64,000 nt of DNA from Dromiciops gliroides (taxonomy: Eukaryota > Chordata > Mammalia > Microbiotheria > Microbiotheriidae), in assembly GCF_019393635.1 (NCBI RefSeq), contig NC_057861.1:172517577-172581576 (forward strand), read 5' to 3'. This document shows positions 21,034 to 34,300 of this stretch, piece by piece; within the stretch, counting starts at the first letter, position 1, and every line of letters starts with the position of its first letter. Position numbers and translations under genes: made by a program. The notes under the pieces are model-generated. The model was given only the letters and a program-made list of their open reading frames with translations. It was not told the origin of the DNA and ran no database searches.

Positions 21034-24000
21034 GTGAGTGGTATGGGGAAGCTTTATCCACTACTCTTGCCTTAGCCTCATTGCGCAGAGCCACAGTCCC
21101 CTCCTTCTTATTTGGGGCGAGATGAACTAGAGGAGAAAGGGAATTGATTTTCTGCTGGGAGAAGGGACGTTACTGTAGTTATATGTTTACCGTGGGACAA
21201 ATTCCAGCCACTAAAAGGCATAGTGCAGTAACACTGTATTTATGAGGTCCTGGATGCAGATTCCGGATGGGTCACTTTAAGTCTCAGTTTCTTCATCTGT
21301 AAAATGGAGAGGTTGGGTTTAGCTGACTTCTTTGGGGATCCTCTTTGTCCTTTAGGCTGAATGAATTGTAAACCTTTGTCTTTGGAGAAGCTTCAATTTG
21401 CCTTGCTTGTAAAAAGTGTTTGTTAGCAATTTAGATAAGGACAAAACCCAAAACAAACAAAACCCCAAATGCTCCTTTTTTTAAAAAAAAAGACCTGTGA
21501 TAAAAGGCGTGTGTTAATGTCCAGACATTTCTAACCTAGTGTCTGTGAATTTTTTTAACAGAATATTTTGATAGCTGTGTTTCGAGACTTGTTTTCTTTG
21601 TAATCCTGTAAAAACATTCTTCTGAAAAAGGGTTCATAGGCTTCACCAGGCTTCCAAAAGAAAGCTGACACAAAAGAGTTCCTGCTGCAGACCAACTTAA
21701 CTCAGAGACTTAGAGGTGGAAGAGAACTTAAAAGCCATGATGTCCAGTGCCATTTTTTTTTTATAGATGAGGAAACTGGCATAGAAAAGTTAAGGGACTT
21801 CTTCTATTGTGACATCACTGCATCTTTGCATTTACAGACCCTCTTCCTTCTTCTGGTGCCTAGATAAGATGGGAACTTCAAAGAAGTTTTGCAATTCCTG
21901 GAACACCACATCTCAGCTCTTGTGGTTACACTCCAATTTCCTGCACTGAAATTTGTGTATATCAAAGGAGAGTCAAAATGAATCTTGTCCCTCATTTTCT
22001 TTCTTTCTTTCTTTTGTGAGGCAATTGGGGTTAAGGGACTTGCCTAGGGTCACACAGCTAGTAAGTGTTAAATTTCTGAGTCCTTATTTGAACTCAGATC
22101 CTCCTGACTCCAGCCCCAGTGCTCTATCCACTGCCCGACCTAGCAGTCCGGTCCCTCATTTTCCACAGAAGAAGTATTTGACAAGAATTCCTGAGCTTGA
22201 CCCAGGTCCCTGCATATGATTATTTTCCACAATAAGATCATAGGTTTCAAGATGGAGGAGAGCTTTGAGGTCACCTAAATTCAACTTCCTCACTTGACAG
22301 TGTAGACAATTGAAACTTTAGTGAAGTGACTTGCCTAAAGTCACACAGTTAAGGGGCAGTTAGAATTTGAACTCAAGTCCTCTGATTCTGAATCCATCTT
22401 TCTTTCTACTTCCAGCATTGTTCAGGTTCAAAAAGGAACTGAAAGGGGGCAGCTAGGTGGCACAGTGGATAGAGCACCGGGGCTGGAGTCAGGAGGATCT
22501 GAGTTCAAATACAGCCTCAAACACTAACACTTACTAGTTGTGTGGCCCTGGGCAAGCCACTTAACCCCAATTGCCTCACCAAAAAAAAAAAAAAAAAGGA
22601 ACTGAAAGACTAGGGTGTGTGTCTAGTGAGAAAGGGATAAGACAACTACCAAAAGGTCAGGCAGGTGTAAGCTAATGTATAAGTAGAAAATGCCCACTTC
22701 ATATATTTCTTATAAAGATCCTGATTTCCTAAGCACTTTCTTATTATTTCTAATCACATTGCTTTTGAAACTAGGGGAATAAGTACATTTGTATTTGGCA
22801 ATTTTTACTTTTCTAAGGGCCTGTATGTAGATGATCGGTTTTTTTTTTCTTTCTTTTTTTTTTAGTGAGGCAATTGGGGTTAAGTGACTTGCCCAGGGTC
22901 ACACAGCTAGTAAGTGTTAAGTGTCTAAGGTCGCATTTGAACTCAGGTACTCCTGACTCCAGGGCCGGTGCTCTATCCACTGCGCCACCTAGCTGCCCCA
23001 TGACCTTTTTTTTTTAAAAAGTAGTCTTAGGATAATTATTGGTTGTGTGATAAAACTGAAAAACTCTCATTTAGAGAGTTCTATTTCTCTTATACCTTAT
23101 CTTTAGCCTAAATTATCTCCACACTGAATTTTTATTCATAATGGTATTTCTGTGAAACTCAACTATGCATTAATGAACTTTGTTGAAAAGGTGATTTTCA
23201 AACTTTTTTCTTTCCAGCTGCAATCACTAATAATTGATGCATTTCACAGTCATGGATTTGAAAAGATAGAAGAATATTTGCAGCAAAAAGAGAACTCTCT
23301 TTGTCAAAAATACAACGAGCTCCTCTTGATCCATTTTGACAAATTGATAAATAAGGTAAGTCAAATTTTTGAAGTTAGAATGCCAGTATGTAATTTGATC
23401 ATTAACATTATTGTGGCATGAAAATGCAGGAGCTGGAGCAGAATGAATTCCAGCATGTTTCATTGTTGCTGAAATGTATTCAGAGGTTCTTCAGAGATGA
23501 AACCAAAGAAGATGAGCAGCTGTTAATTGAACAAGGATTGATCCCAAAGATAAGTATCCTAATTAAATGGAGCGTGGCCTTGGGGGTGGCTTTTTTTATC
23601 TTATCACAGTCATTTCTAGATATTACTTTCCTCTCATTGACCCTCCTTCTTAGGTAAAGAATTATTTTGCTTAGCTATTGTGGTAAAATAGATGTTATCT
23701 TTTCTACCACTTTCAATATTGTATTCAAGGAGAAATTTCTAAGGATGCTCTTTACCTACACTTCTTATAGGAAAACTGTAAAGGTGAATTATAGTTACTC
23801 CAACACCAAGAGGTTAAAATGGCCTAGAGCAGCTAGAGAGCTGACCTTAAAGCCAGGAAGACCAGGTGACCCCGACCTATATGTGACCCTGGGCAAGAAA
23901 AATACAGGAGGGCATTGCCAATAAAATCCCTATTTCAGCCCCCTATTCCTTAACCCAGCACTGTCCATTCTGCTTTTGGTCTGCCTTTTTGGACTGATAA

Positions 24001-25303
24001 ATATTGCTAGGGTCCACAACCACCACAACAAAATGCTAAAGATAGCCCCAGAAGTTTGTTGAAAATTGAATCTTAGAAAGCAAATCTAACTTTTCCATTA
24101 TCTTTCTGTAAAAATGGATATATATCCTTCAGTTCAATTAAACAAATACTTAATTGCTCAGCAAGAGTTTACAGTCTATTGGAGGGATAGACTATGGAGA
24201 CAGATAAGTATAATAAGAACAAAGGTGATCGATCCCAAGAAGAGATCCAGACAAATTGCTCTAGGAAAATTTGAAGTAGGAAAGCATTCTTGGCTTTGGG
24301 TGGGGAGGTACAGAGCTTAGAAGAGGTGATGCCTATACTGAACCCTAAGAAATGGATTATTTGAAAGCTTAAGGTTTTGACTGCAGCCAGACTTGTTGGC
24401 AAAATTAAGGTTTAAAATTCTGGAAGTTTTCATTCTTGTAGCACTGTCTCAAATCTAGGATTCTCATCTTTCACTCATGCAATAGTTCCCCTGAGAATGG
24501 TAAGTTAGGGAGTAGTGTTGCTTGTTGGGGACAGTAAAGTTTCCATAAAGCAAGTAACATCAGCCCAAGTGGGTTGATCTATTGCTTCCCTAGACAATGG
24601 ATACTGTGGAATGGAGGGGGGTGGTCCCCCCTTTGGTAATAAATGAACAGTATCCTCTGGCAATTGTAGGGAGACAGCCCCATCTGGAGCACAAGATATG
24701 GTTGCTCTAAGCTTACAAAGGAGATCATGACCTAATAAATTTACAGGGGCATCAGGCATGAGTAAAAATGAATGTTCTACTGTTAAGGGCCCTATAGATA
24801 CCATGCGAGGATTCAATTTTGCCACTCTCTGGCTCTTTCCCGAGACTCCTACTACATTAACTTTAAAGGTAATAGGTATGGCAGACTTTTGGTATGTTCT
24901 TTTCCGGTTTTCTAGAGCAAGATTCCATTCCCTTCAGAAGTGTTTCTCTAGCATCTTTTAATCTTTGGAAATCCCTATCATTATTATAATTCCTACCCAA
25001 TCTTTTCATCTGTGGGTTTTTCTTTTTCTTCTTCTTTTTTTTTTTTTGGTCCAGGCCAGTGATTTCATAGTTTAGGGAATTCCAGGTGTGAAAGATCCCT
25101 TCACTGGTGTGGAATTGGCAACTGCCTATAGAGACTGACTTGAGTCTTTAGAGGTGAATGTAGGAGTGTGTTAATTTTGGAGCCCATTGTTAAATTTTCA
25201 GTGTGAGTATTAAACCTTATAAATTGACAATTGCTACAAATCAAGGCCTGATTTATTGTTGATTATCTAGACTTGAAGTGTTAATAATGCATCTTAAACT
25301 TAA

Positions 25304-25362
<59 letters not shown>

Positions 25363-28300
25363 CATCCTCATCTTTATAACGTTTAACCGAGGGAAGCTAG
25401 GTGGTGCAGTGGATAAAGCACCAGCCCTAGATTCAGGAGGACCTGAGTTCTAGTCTGACCTCAGACACTTGACACTAGCTAGCTGTGTGACCCTGGGCAA
25501 GTCACTCATTGCCCTGAAAAAAATTAAGTTTTAAAAAAATAACATTTAACAGTACACCTTTGAGTAAATCAATTCCTTGCCTCTGGTAATACAATTAGTA
25601 TATGTCAAAGACAGGATCTGAACCCAGGCTTTTTGACTTCAAAGCTGGTTCTCTATTCACCATACCATGCTGCCTTTCTTTAGCTGTATTTTTCTAAAAT
25701 TTTGCAGTATGACATCACCTGTATATGTTTCTGTCCAATAGGGAACCTATTGTATTGTAGACTGAAATTCCTTATGTATGAGGCTTCAAAGTGGATTAAA
25801 AAAATTAGTTCTTTTTTTATCTGTTTTGTAAGACTGAAATTCTATAAAATAAGCTTTTAAAAATTGAATAGACAGTAGTGATATGATCATTCATGACTAT
25901 ATTTTTGTATTTGTACATGGTTTCCTGGTTAAAAAGAACTATTGGATTTCTGACCACTGGAGAAGTAACTATAACTATGTCCTTGGTTCAAGTTATAGAA
26001 GACTTTTTAAACACTGCCTTGGTAAGACAAAGAGTGGGAGTGGGTATTTCATTTGTGGGGTGCCACTTGGTTAAACTAGAAATTTTGAGGATCTTGAGGT
26101 TCTTTGGTGTCTGTAAGATATGAACTTTGTGAGTATTCCTAACTTTATTCTGAGACTTCTACCTAACATAGAAATCATTTCCTCGTAGGCAATTTAGATG
26201 TGGGAATAGAATATTATAAGAAAAGGTTGATAGATTTTCTTCCCTTCCATAAAATGGTTATTGGTAACAACTGAACAGGTCTTTCCCGGGACATATGAAG
26301 GGATTAAAATGAAGATTTATCATTGACCTTCTTCCCTCTCCCCATTGCTCTCCAGTGGAATAACTATAAAATAGGGTTTCTTACATTTTATATCCTAGAC
26401 CCCATTGGTAGTCTGATGAAGCCTGTGGACTCCTCAGAATAATGCCTTTTAAATGTATAAAATACATAGTATTATAAAGGAAACCAAATATATTGATTTA
26501 TAGTTATCAACAAAACAAGATCAGAAACTCCAGGTTAAGAACCTTTGCATCCATCCATCCATCCAGTGCTGTCCCACTTATTCATTTCTTTACCTATCTA
26601 TTTATTCGGAGGCAATTCAGGTTAAGTGGCTTGCCCATTGTTACACAGCTAGTAAGTTTCTGAGGTAGGATTTCAATTAGGTCCTCCTGAATCTAGGCCA
26701 GTGCTCTCTGGACAGAATCCTTGCATTTAAATTAAAACTTAATTGCCTAATTTTTTATAAAGCTGTTGTATGGTTTCCTGCAGCTTCTTCATATGTTTTT
26801 CTCTTTTTCGTTAGGTAATTTCCAAATGCAGTCCCAAGGGTAAGTAAATTACCACATACTTTGATTAAGATGTGATGGGTGGAAAGGCTAGCAGAGCATT
26901 TCAGGTGTTTTGTTTGAACTCGCCACAAAGCCAGAGACTGATCTCAGTCTTTAATAACATTTTCTTTTACTACTCATTCTCCCTCAAGTTACTTATTCAA
27001 ATCTTCACAACACCACTCTTGTCTGACATCTTATTTCCATTAACTTAGTTCAGGCTCTTATATTTCATCTAGATTATTACAAAAGCCTTCTAATTGGTCC
27101 TCGCCCAATGGCATGTCACTTAACTCTGTTTGCCTCAGTTTCCTCATCTTTAAAATAAACTGGAGAAGGAAATGGCAACCCTCTCTGGTATCTTTACCAA
27201 GACAACCTCCAGAGGAGTCAGGAAGTGTCATACTTGTCTAATTGATAAAACGTTAACAAACAAAAACTTGCCTCAAGGTTTTTCGTACTAAAGTCTTTCC
27301 TACACAGAACACCAATACAACTTTTCTTAAGCGCAGATTGAACCTGTTAGGCTCCCATTGAATCAACTTGACTCTAAGATGAAGTAGAAAGTCTTAAGTT
27401 ATACTTTGAAACCCATTGCTTCTTGACCCCAACATATCTTACCAGGCTTATTGGAAATTACTCTCCCTCCCACAAGTGCTGATTCAGCCAAACTGGCCTT
27501 CTCATTGTTCTGTACTCAATATACTCCATCCTTAGTCTCCTTGCTTTTGCATTGGCCATCCCTTATCCTTGGGATGCACTGCCTCCTTACCTTTGCCTCT
27601 CAGAGTCTACTCTTCCTTCAATAGGCAGCTCTGTCACCATCATCTTTGGGAAAACTTTTCTGCTTTCTGACCATTCCTGTAACTGCTCATGTTCTCTCTC
27701 CCAAACTAGCTTGTTTTGAATTATTTTGTATTTATTCACTTTGCATTTATGTTGTATATATTTTCTTGTTGTCTTCCCTATTAGAATGCAAGTTCCTTAT
27801 GACAAGGGACTGTTCCCTTCCTTTGTTTCCCAGTCCTGGGAAAGGGTGCCAAGGGAGATGGTGTCTAGAGGGAAAATCAGGAGTCAAGAACAACAGTGGA
27901 GTGGGAGCTCCAGAGGGCATATAGTAGAAGGGGTGTCTAGAGGAGGGTAAGAATAGGTTCATGCCATCTTGTGATGTTCTAAATTTAGTAATAATTATAT
28001 TGTTCCTTTTTTTTTTGCATGCGCCTCATGGAGATTTTAATTCTGCTTTTAGGAAAAAGCCAGCTCTTGGATTCATTCTTATATAACTTAGGACTTCTAG
28101 TGGCAGACAAGACTATTAATTATTTGATTCGACAGGAGGTAAGCTATAGCTGAGGAATATGGTGACAGGCATCATGTGGTGGAAAGACTGGCTCTGGAGT
28201 CGGAGGACCCGAGTTTCATCTCACTTAGCACATTTACTGGATATGGCACTGGATAGGTCACCTAACCTCCCCTGATCTTCTGTTTCCTCATTTGCAAAAT

Positions 28301-31300
28301 AAAGAAGTTGAACTAAATGACATTTTGGATCCTTCCAACTCTAGATCATAGAAATGCTTAGGAAATCTGGCCAGGGTTGGGGGGGGGAGGGATCTTACTT
28401 GGTTTTCTATGTCACACTTCATATGTGTATCCTCTTAAAAGGGTCTAAGGACTTTGAACTCCATTTTAGAAAAAGTACCTCATGAAGAGAGAGAGAAAAT
28501 TGCTTTATCAGAAAACAAGAGCTTTCTTATGTAAGTAGTCTCACAGACAGTTGTGGAATTTTACAAAGGATAAAATGATATAATTCAATATCAAATATGA
28601 CATGGTATAGCCACAATAGCTAGCATCAATCTAATGATATGAGATTTGTGAAGTGTGTTATATATTATCTCAGTATTGTGCCCTTTTCTTGTGCTTTGGG
28701 CCCTTGAGACACTTTCTCCTTGAAAATTATGTGCTTAAGGAGAGATGTTTTCTTGGGTCACTAATTATGGGCTGTCCATATAGAAAATCAACCAATCAAC
28801 AAGCATTTATCAAGCACCTTAAGTGCGTCAGGCACTGTACTACCTAGAGATTGTTTCATTTTTGGATCTATCTGTAGTCTCAAGGAGCTTATATTTTGTG
28901 TGACAACACACATACATATATGTCTGTGTATATGCATATGTATCCATATATGTATGTATATGCAAGTATATGCTGAACAAATTCAAAATAATTGAGATGG
29001 TTAGGCAGGGGGGATGCTAGCAATTGGGAGATGAAAAGAGTCTTTGAGTAGACAGATGTGCTGTTTGAGCTGTGTCTTGAAAAAACAGTAACTGGAATCT
29101 TGCCTTCATTTACAAAGACCTCAATTGACTCTTGATCAGAGTAAAAAGGTAATCCATTCCTTAGAGCTTTCATTTAACTATTTAATATATGTTCAGGAAA
29201 TCTTTTTTTCCCTTTAAAAATAGCCTACAATTTTTCTACTGAAGCTGGAAACATCCTTAATTTGATTGGGTTTGTTTGTTTATTATAGATAAGATTTGAT
29301 CTAATTTGATCCATTTGTGTATAAGGCTTTACTGTTAACTTTGTAATTTAAATGAACTCATGTACTATTCATGTTTTTCAGGAAAGGCCTTGCCAGGGCA
29401 ATTCTGGACATAGGTGGTAAGATGTTTAGAAACATTGTTAATTGGAAATGCTTTGATGTATTTTTATGCTGCTCTTCATTATACTTGTGTGAGAATTAAG
29501 TTCAGGTCAAATTAAGATAGTGATTTTATTTTTATAATACAAAATTATTAAAATATCAGTTACTATGTGAAGCCATCTTGGAAAATCTTGCATTATAAGT
29601 CTATTTCATAAGAACTTTTTTTTTTTTTGGCGGGGCAATGGGGGTTAAGTGACTTGCCCAGGGTCACACAGCTAGTAAGTTTCAAGTGTCTGAGGCCGGA
29701 TTTGAACTCAGGTACTCCTGAATCCAAGGCCAGTGCTTTATCCACTGCACCACCTAGCTGCTCCATAAGAACTTTTAATATATTTAATTTAAAATTTTTA
29801 TTTATAAATGTATGCATCTTATAAATACTTTTAAGCATCTTATTGCTTTTTAAGGATTCTTCTAATATTCCTTTATTCTGTGGGCCTCATATCTATATGT
29901 ATGGTTGGGTAGGTTACAAGGTAGTACCAAAACAATATATGAAAGTTAGTGAAGTAAATTTTATTCCTCTTGATATAAGGAAGTAGTTCTTGTATCTGGA
30001 GAGGGAATTTTTGAGGGCAATTAAGTATGTCTTTGGGAAACAGCTTTTTACTTAGAATATAGTGATTTCTGATATTTTTCACCCTTAGATTATGATCTGC
30101 AAGTTTCTCTTTCTGAAGCCTTATGCAGGATGATGAGTAAAAAGTCCCAAGCTGACCTTGCCCATAGATTGTTTGAAGATGACATTGTTGCTGAAGCTTT
30201 CAAAGAGATAAGGGACAGAGAATTTGAGACGGTAAGAGGCCCTATCTAGAAAATTCAATTTTGCAAATATTAAGCACATAGATATCATGGGGCACATAAA
30301 AAATGCAAGATATATGGTCACAGATCTTTTAAAACATTATTTAATTTTTCCCCAATTACATGTAAAAACATTTTTAAAAAAATTTGAATTCCAAGTTCTG
30401 TCTCTCCCTCCCTCCCTGAGATGGTAAGCAATTTGACACAGGTTATACATGTACAATAAGAGAAAACATTTCTCCATTCGTCATTTTGTGGAAGAAAATA
30501 TTCCCCCAAAATGAAAGAAGTGAAAAATAGTGTATTTTGGTCTGTATTCAGCCACCATCAGTTCTTACTCTGGAGGAGGATAGCATTTTTCATCATGAAT
30601 CCTTTGGGATTGTCTTGGATCATGGGGGTAAATATTAAGAAGTTTAAATTATCAGTGGAGACCTATGTGTATAAAACAAAAAGATAGTATGTTAAAATAG
30701 GTTCTGTGGGCAGTCGCTACATGTATGACTGTGGGCAAGCCACTTAAACTTCTCTGGGACTTATTTCCTCACCTGTAAAATGTGGGGGTTATACTAGAAG
30801 GCTTCTGCTGACCCATTTAGCTGATGCTATAAATGTTCTAGAACAGGGCTGCTTAAACTTTTCCCACTTGTGACCCCTTTTTGCCTGAGAAATGTTTACT
30901 CAATCCCGGGTTTATAGGTATATAAAATAGGTATACATAACCTTTGACTATTGCCAAATTTTTCGTGACTCCCACGTTCAGTTACACAACCCCAAATGGG
31001 GTTGTGACTCACAGTTTAAGAAGGTTAGATGTAGGATATTGGATTGTAGGCAAGTCAGGTGGAGTTGGAATGTTTGGAAGATACTGAGACTTGAAATGAA
31101 TCTTGAAGGTTAGATAGGTTTGGGAAAATAGGAGAGATGACATTCTAGAATTGGAGGAACTTAACTAAAGTAATGAAAGGCCATAATTATCATAATGTGT
31201 TTGGGGACAGAAAGGAAATTGGCTTGATGTAGAATGTAGGAATTATATTGCATATTCCAAGGAACATGGGCTTTGTAAATACCAAATCCCCCATTTTGTT

Positions 31301-34300
31301 GTTCACTTGTTTTGGTTGTGTCCGATTCTTCATGACCTCGTTTGGGGCTTTCTTGGCAAAGATACCGGAATGGTTTGCTATTTCTTTCTCCAGCTCATTT
31401 TACAGATGAGGAAGCTGAGGCAAATAGGGTTAAGTGACTTGCCCAGGGTCATACAGCTAGTAATTGTCTGAGGCCAGATTTGAACTCAAGAAAACGAATC
31501 TTCCTGACAGGCCTGGAAATCTATGCACTGTACCACCTAGCTGCTCCAAATCCCCTAGAATCTTGGGGAAAAAGTTGATCAATATGCTTCCATACAACTT
31601 GGCCCTACTAGAACTTTCTGAAGAAGTGAATGGATTCCTGCATCATGAGTACTTCTGGAATAGAGCACCATTAACTTCTAGAATTGTGTTGCCCAGTTTA
31701 CCTTACTCTCCAAAACAAATCATTATGTGATATGAAGGAGTCAAGGTTGAGAAGGCTAAATGTGAGGGATTGGATCCTTGGGGAGAACACCATCTTTTTA
31801 GCAAGAAGATAATCCATGATCCCCACCCCCTTTTTGTTTTGAACAAAAATTGTGTTCACAGTAGAAATATTTTATGCTTTTAATTAAATCTGAAGTTTTC
31901 TATAAATTTCATCTCAGATGACCACTAAGGTTCCTCCTAGTATGTGGTCTACCCTTAAGGATCATAGAAAAAAAATTTTTTTTTCCAAATGGCAGCTATG
32001 TGTACTATAGATACTAGTTTTGGCCTTTCTGACACTGTCTTTCCATAGGGCAGATAATCACAATCACAATGGGAAAACTAGGATTGAGAGAAGGGAGTAG
32101 GAGAAGGTAGACTGCTCTTAAAATCAGTCAAGATGTTAATGATGTAGGGGAAAAAATGGAAGTCTTTTATACGTAAATACACACACATACACACATATAT
32201 ATGAATAATATGTCTACTTAGTACTTGGAGGAATGACATGGAAAATGAGGGGCCTTACTTTCTTGATAACGAAAGGGAACAGAGGTAAAAATAATCAGAC
32301 GTCTATTGTTCAACTTTAGAATATACACTGGGGAACAGAGAATGGAAAGTTTATCCTCCTGCTTTTGTCTTAAGCAAATGCAAAAATAAATATATGTTCT
32401 CAAAGTACTTGTTTATGATAGTGGAGTGAAAGGATCCAGAAAAGAACTGGACAAATACATCTGAAAGTATTTGAGTAGATGATCTATTCCCACATGTCAT
32501 CAAAAGTGGATTGGGGGAGGGAGAGAAGAAACTTAAAATGGGAAATGAAATACTATACCTATAATATAGTATGTTGAAAAATGGCAACATGCATCATACT
32601 GGAAACCTAAGCTTTCCCTTGTAGAAAAATATTCCTTTAGAAAAATGTCCCCAATATCTATCCATTTTCTTGGAATTTGTGGTAATTCTGACTTTTGTGG
32701 ACTTTGGTTCAGCTTTGTGCCATAAAGAAGTCTTTACATTATAGTGAATCCTTTTGGTGATGTGAAAAATTTATCTTCAACAGCATTCTAAAAGTAAAAT
32801 ACAAGCCAATAGCTAGGTGGTGCAGTGGATAAAACACCAGCCCTGGATTCAGGAAGACCTGAGTTCAAATCTGGCCTCAGCCACTTGACACTTACTAGCT
32901 GTGTGACCCTGGGCAAGTCACTTAGCCCCCATTGCCCTCCCCCAATACAAGCCAATAAGAATTTGTTTTATAATCTCAATCTTTAATTTAAACAAATAAC
33001 CATTCTACCACTTGCTTTATCTTGAAGGACAGTAGAAGATTTCTTAATTGCCTAAATGATAAACTCGGTGATAAAAGAAGGTAAGATGCTCAATTTGAAT
33101 GCCATTGGGCTTATTGGTAACAGTAAGATTTAGAAGTGTCTTTGATGTTTTAGAAGAACAAATGAAAAGAGTACTGGCTTTGGAATTTGAGGACCTGGGT
33201 TTGAATCCTATCTCTGCAACTCTAGTATTTGTGAGACCTTGGGCAAGTCACTCAACTTCTGTGGTCCTCAGTTTGCCCAGTTTTGTCCGAAGGGATTTAA
33301 CAATATACCTTACATATATGAAAACATTTTTAATAAAGTTTCCTAATGTTTGTTTTGGTTCAAATGATATTTTCTAACGGTATGCTTTTTTGCAGGGTTT
33401 ATACATTTCCATGTATTGCTGCCTTTATTAATGGATATGAGGTAATATTCCCTCTTCCTTCCCCTCCCCTCTATTCATGTTCATTGCATACAGTCAATTT
33501 AATTATAAATGTGAAGCCTGTTTTATTATGATGTGAAAATTGCCACAAAATTTTGCTCCATTGCCTAATTATGGCATGTGGATATGACCCTCAGTTCCTA
33601 AAAGCTATACCTGGCAGGGTTATACTGTACTTAAAATATTTAGGGTCCCAGCAACCCACTTATATACCATGTCCACTTTGTCAAAACAGCCACACCAAGC
33701 ACAGAAAGCTTACCACCAATTGTTTGGTCACTTGGTGATGAATTATTTGGCCATGGCAATTTGATAAGCCAAATAAGACACATTGTCCCTATGTAGCTGC
33801 CTTCCATTTATGTAGTGATGATATTGGGATGATGGAAAATGAGGCAGAGAATGCTAAGAGCTACAAAGTTCTTAGATTGTTTATAAACACTAACTCAGCT
33901 CTTGGTACTCTAAATGTGAGATTTTTCTCTTTATGTACCACTGGAGGAACCAAGTCATTGTAATCTTTACATTTTCTCCATACACAAAATCAGATGATAG
34001 AAGAAAGTTGCAGTCAAATTGAAGGCTGTCTCCTGAGTGACTCTTGGAAAGGCAAATGAAGGAGCTACTGGAATTAGTTTCATTGTGTGTCCAAAGGCAA
34101 CAAGAAACAGCTCATCTCTTATTGCGATACTTGTAACTGATAAGAATTTGCAAAAAGACCACCATGAGGAAAATTGTAGTTTGTATATGTACCTCTTACA
34201 GAGGATGGAAAATAGAAAAAGAATACATATGTGAAGGATTTGATAAGATCCTGAAAATTATCAACATATACTTTGATATTTGGCAACTTCAGTAGAGAGA

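Larger units (their letters stand above)
23550..25916 (+). other. SYCP2L: SYCP2L intron with AT-AC ends (apparently U2-type)
   Basis: The intron begins ATAAGTATCC and ends TTTGTATTTGTAC, immediately before ATGGTTTCC. Joining AAG to ATG gives [11 protein letters not shown], which lines up with SYCP2 (QKMVAWFE) and SYCP2L (PKLVSWFE). ATAAGT keeps U1 pairing at +3 to +6, typical of AT-AC introns spliced by the major spliceosome. The U12 AT-AC donor would be ATATCC. The intron carries a (GT)n tract, a SINE and a retroviral remnant. Confidence 0.8.

Noticed and set aside
20609..21094. 161-codon minus-strand frame over the SYCP2L promoter
   Set aside because: No recognisable domain. It runs from GC-rich promoter-like sequence into an L1 tail, and no splice or coding evidence supports it.
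23550..23560. U12-type donor reading (GTATCCTAA at 23554)
   Set aside because: Using it adds ATA-A to the exon. It would then need an acceptor two bases before GTTTCC, where the dinucleotide is CA. The branch region also lacks a clear TCCTTAAC. The ATAAGT reading fits better.
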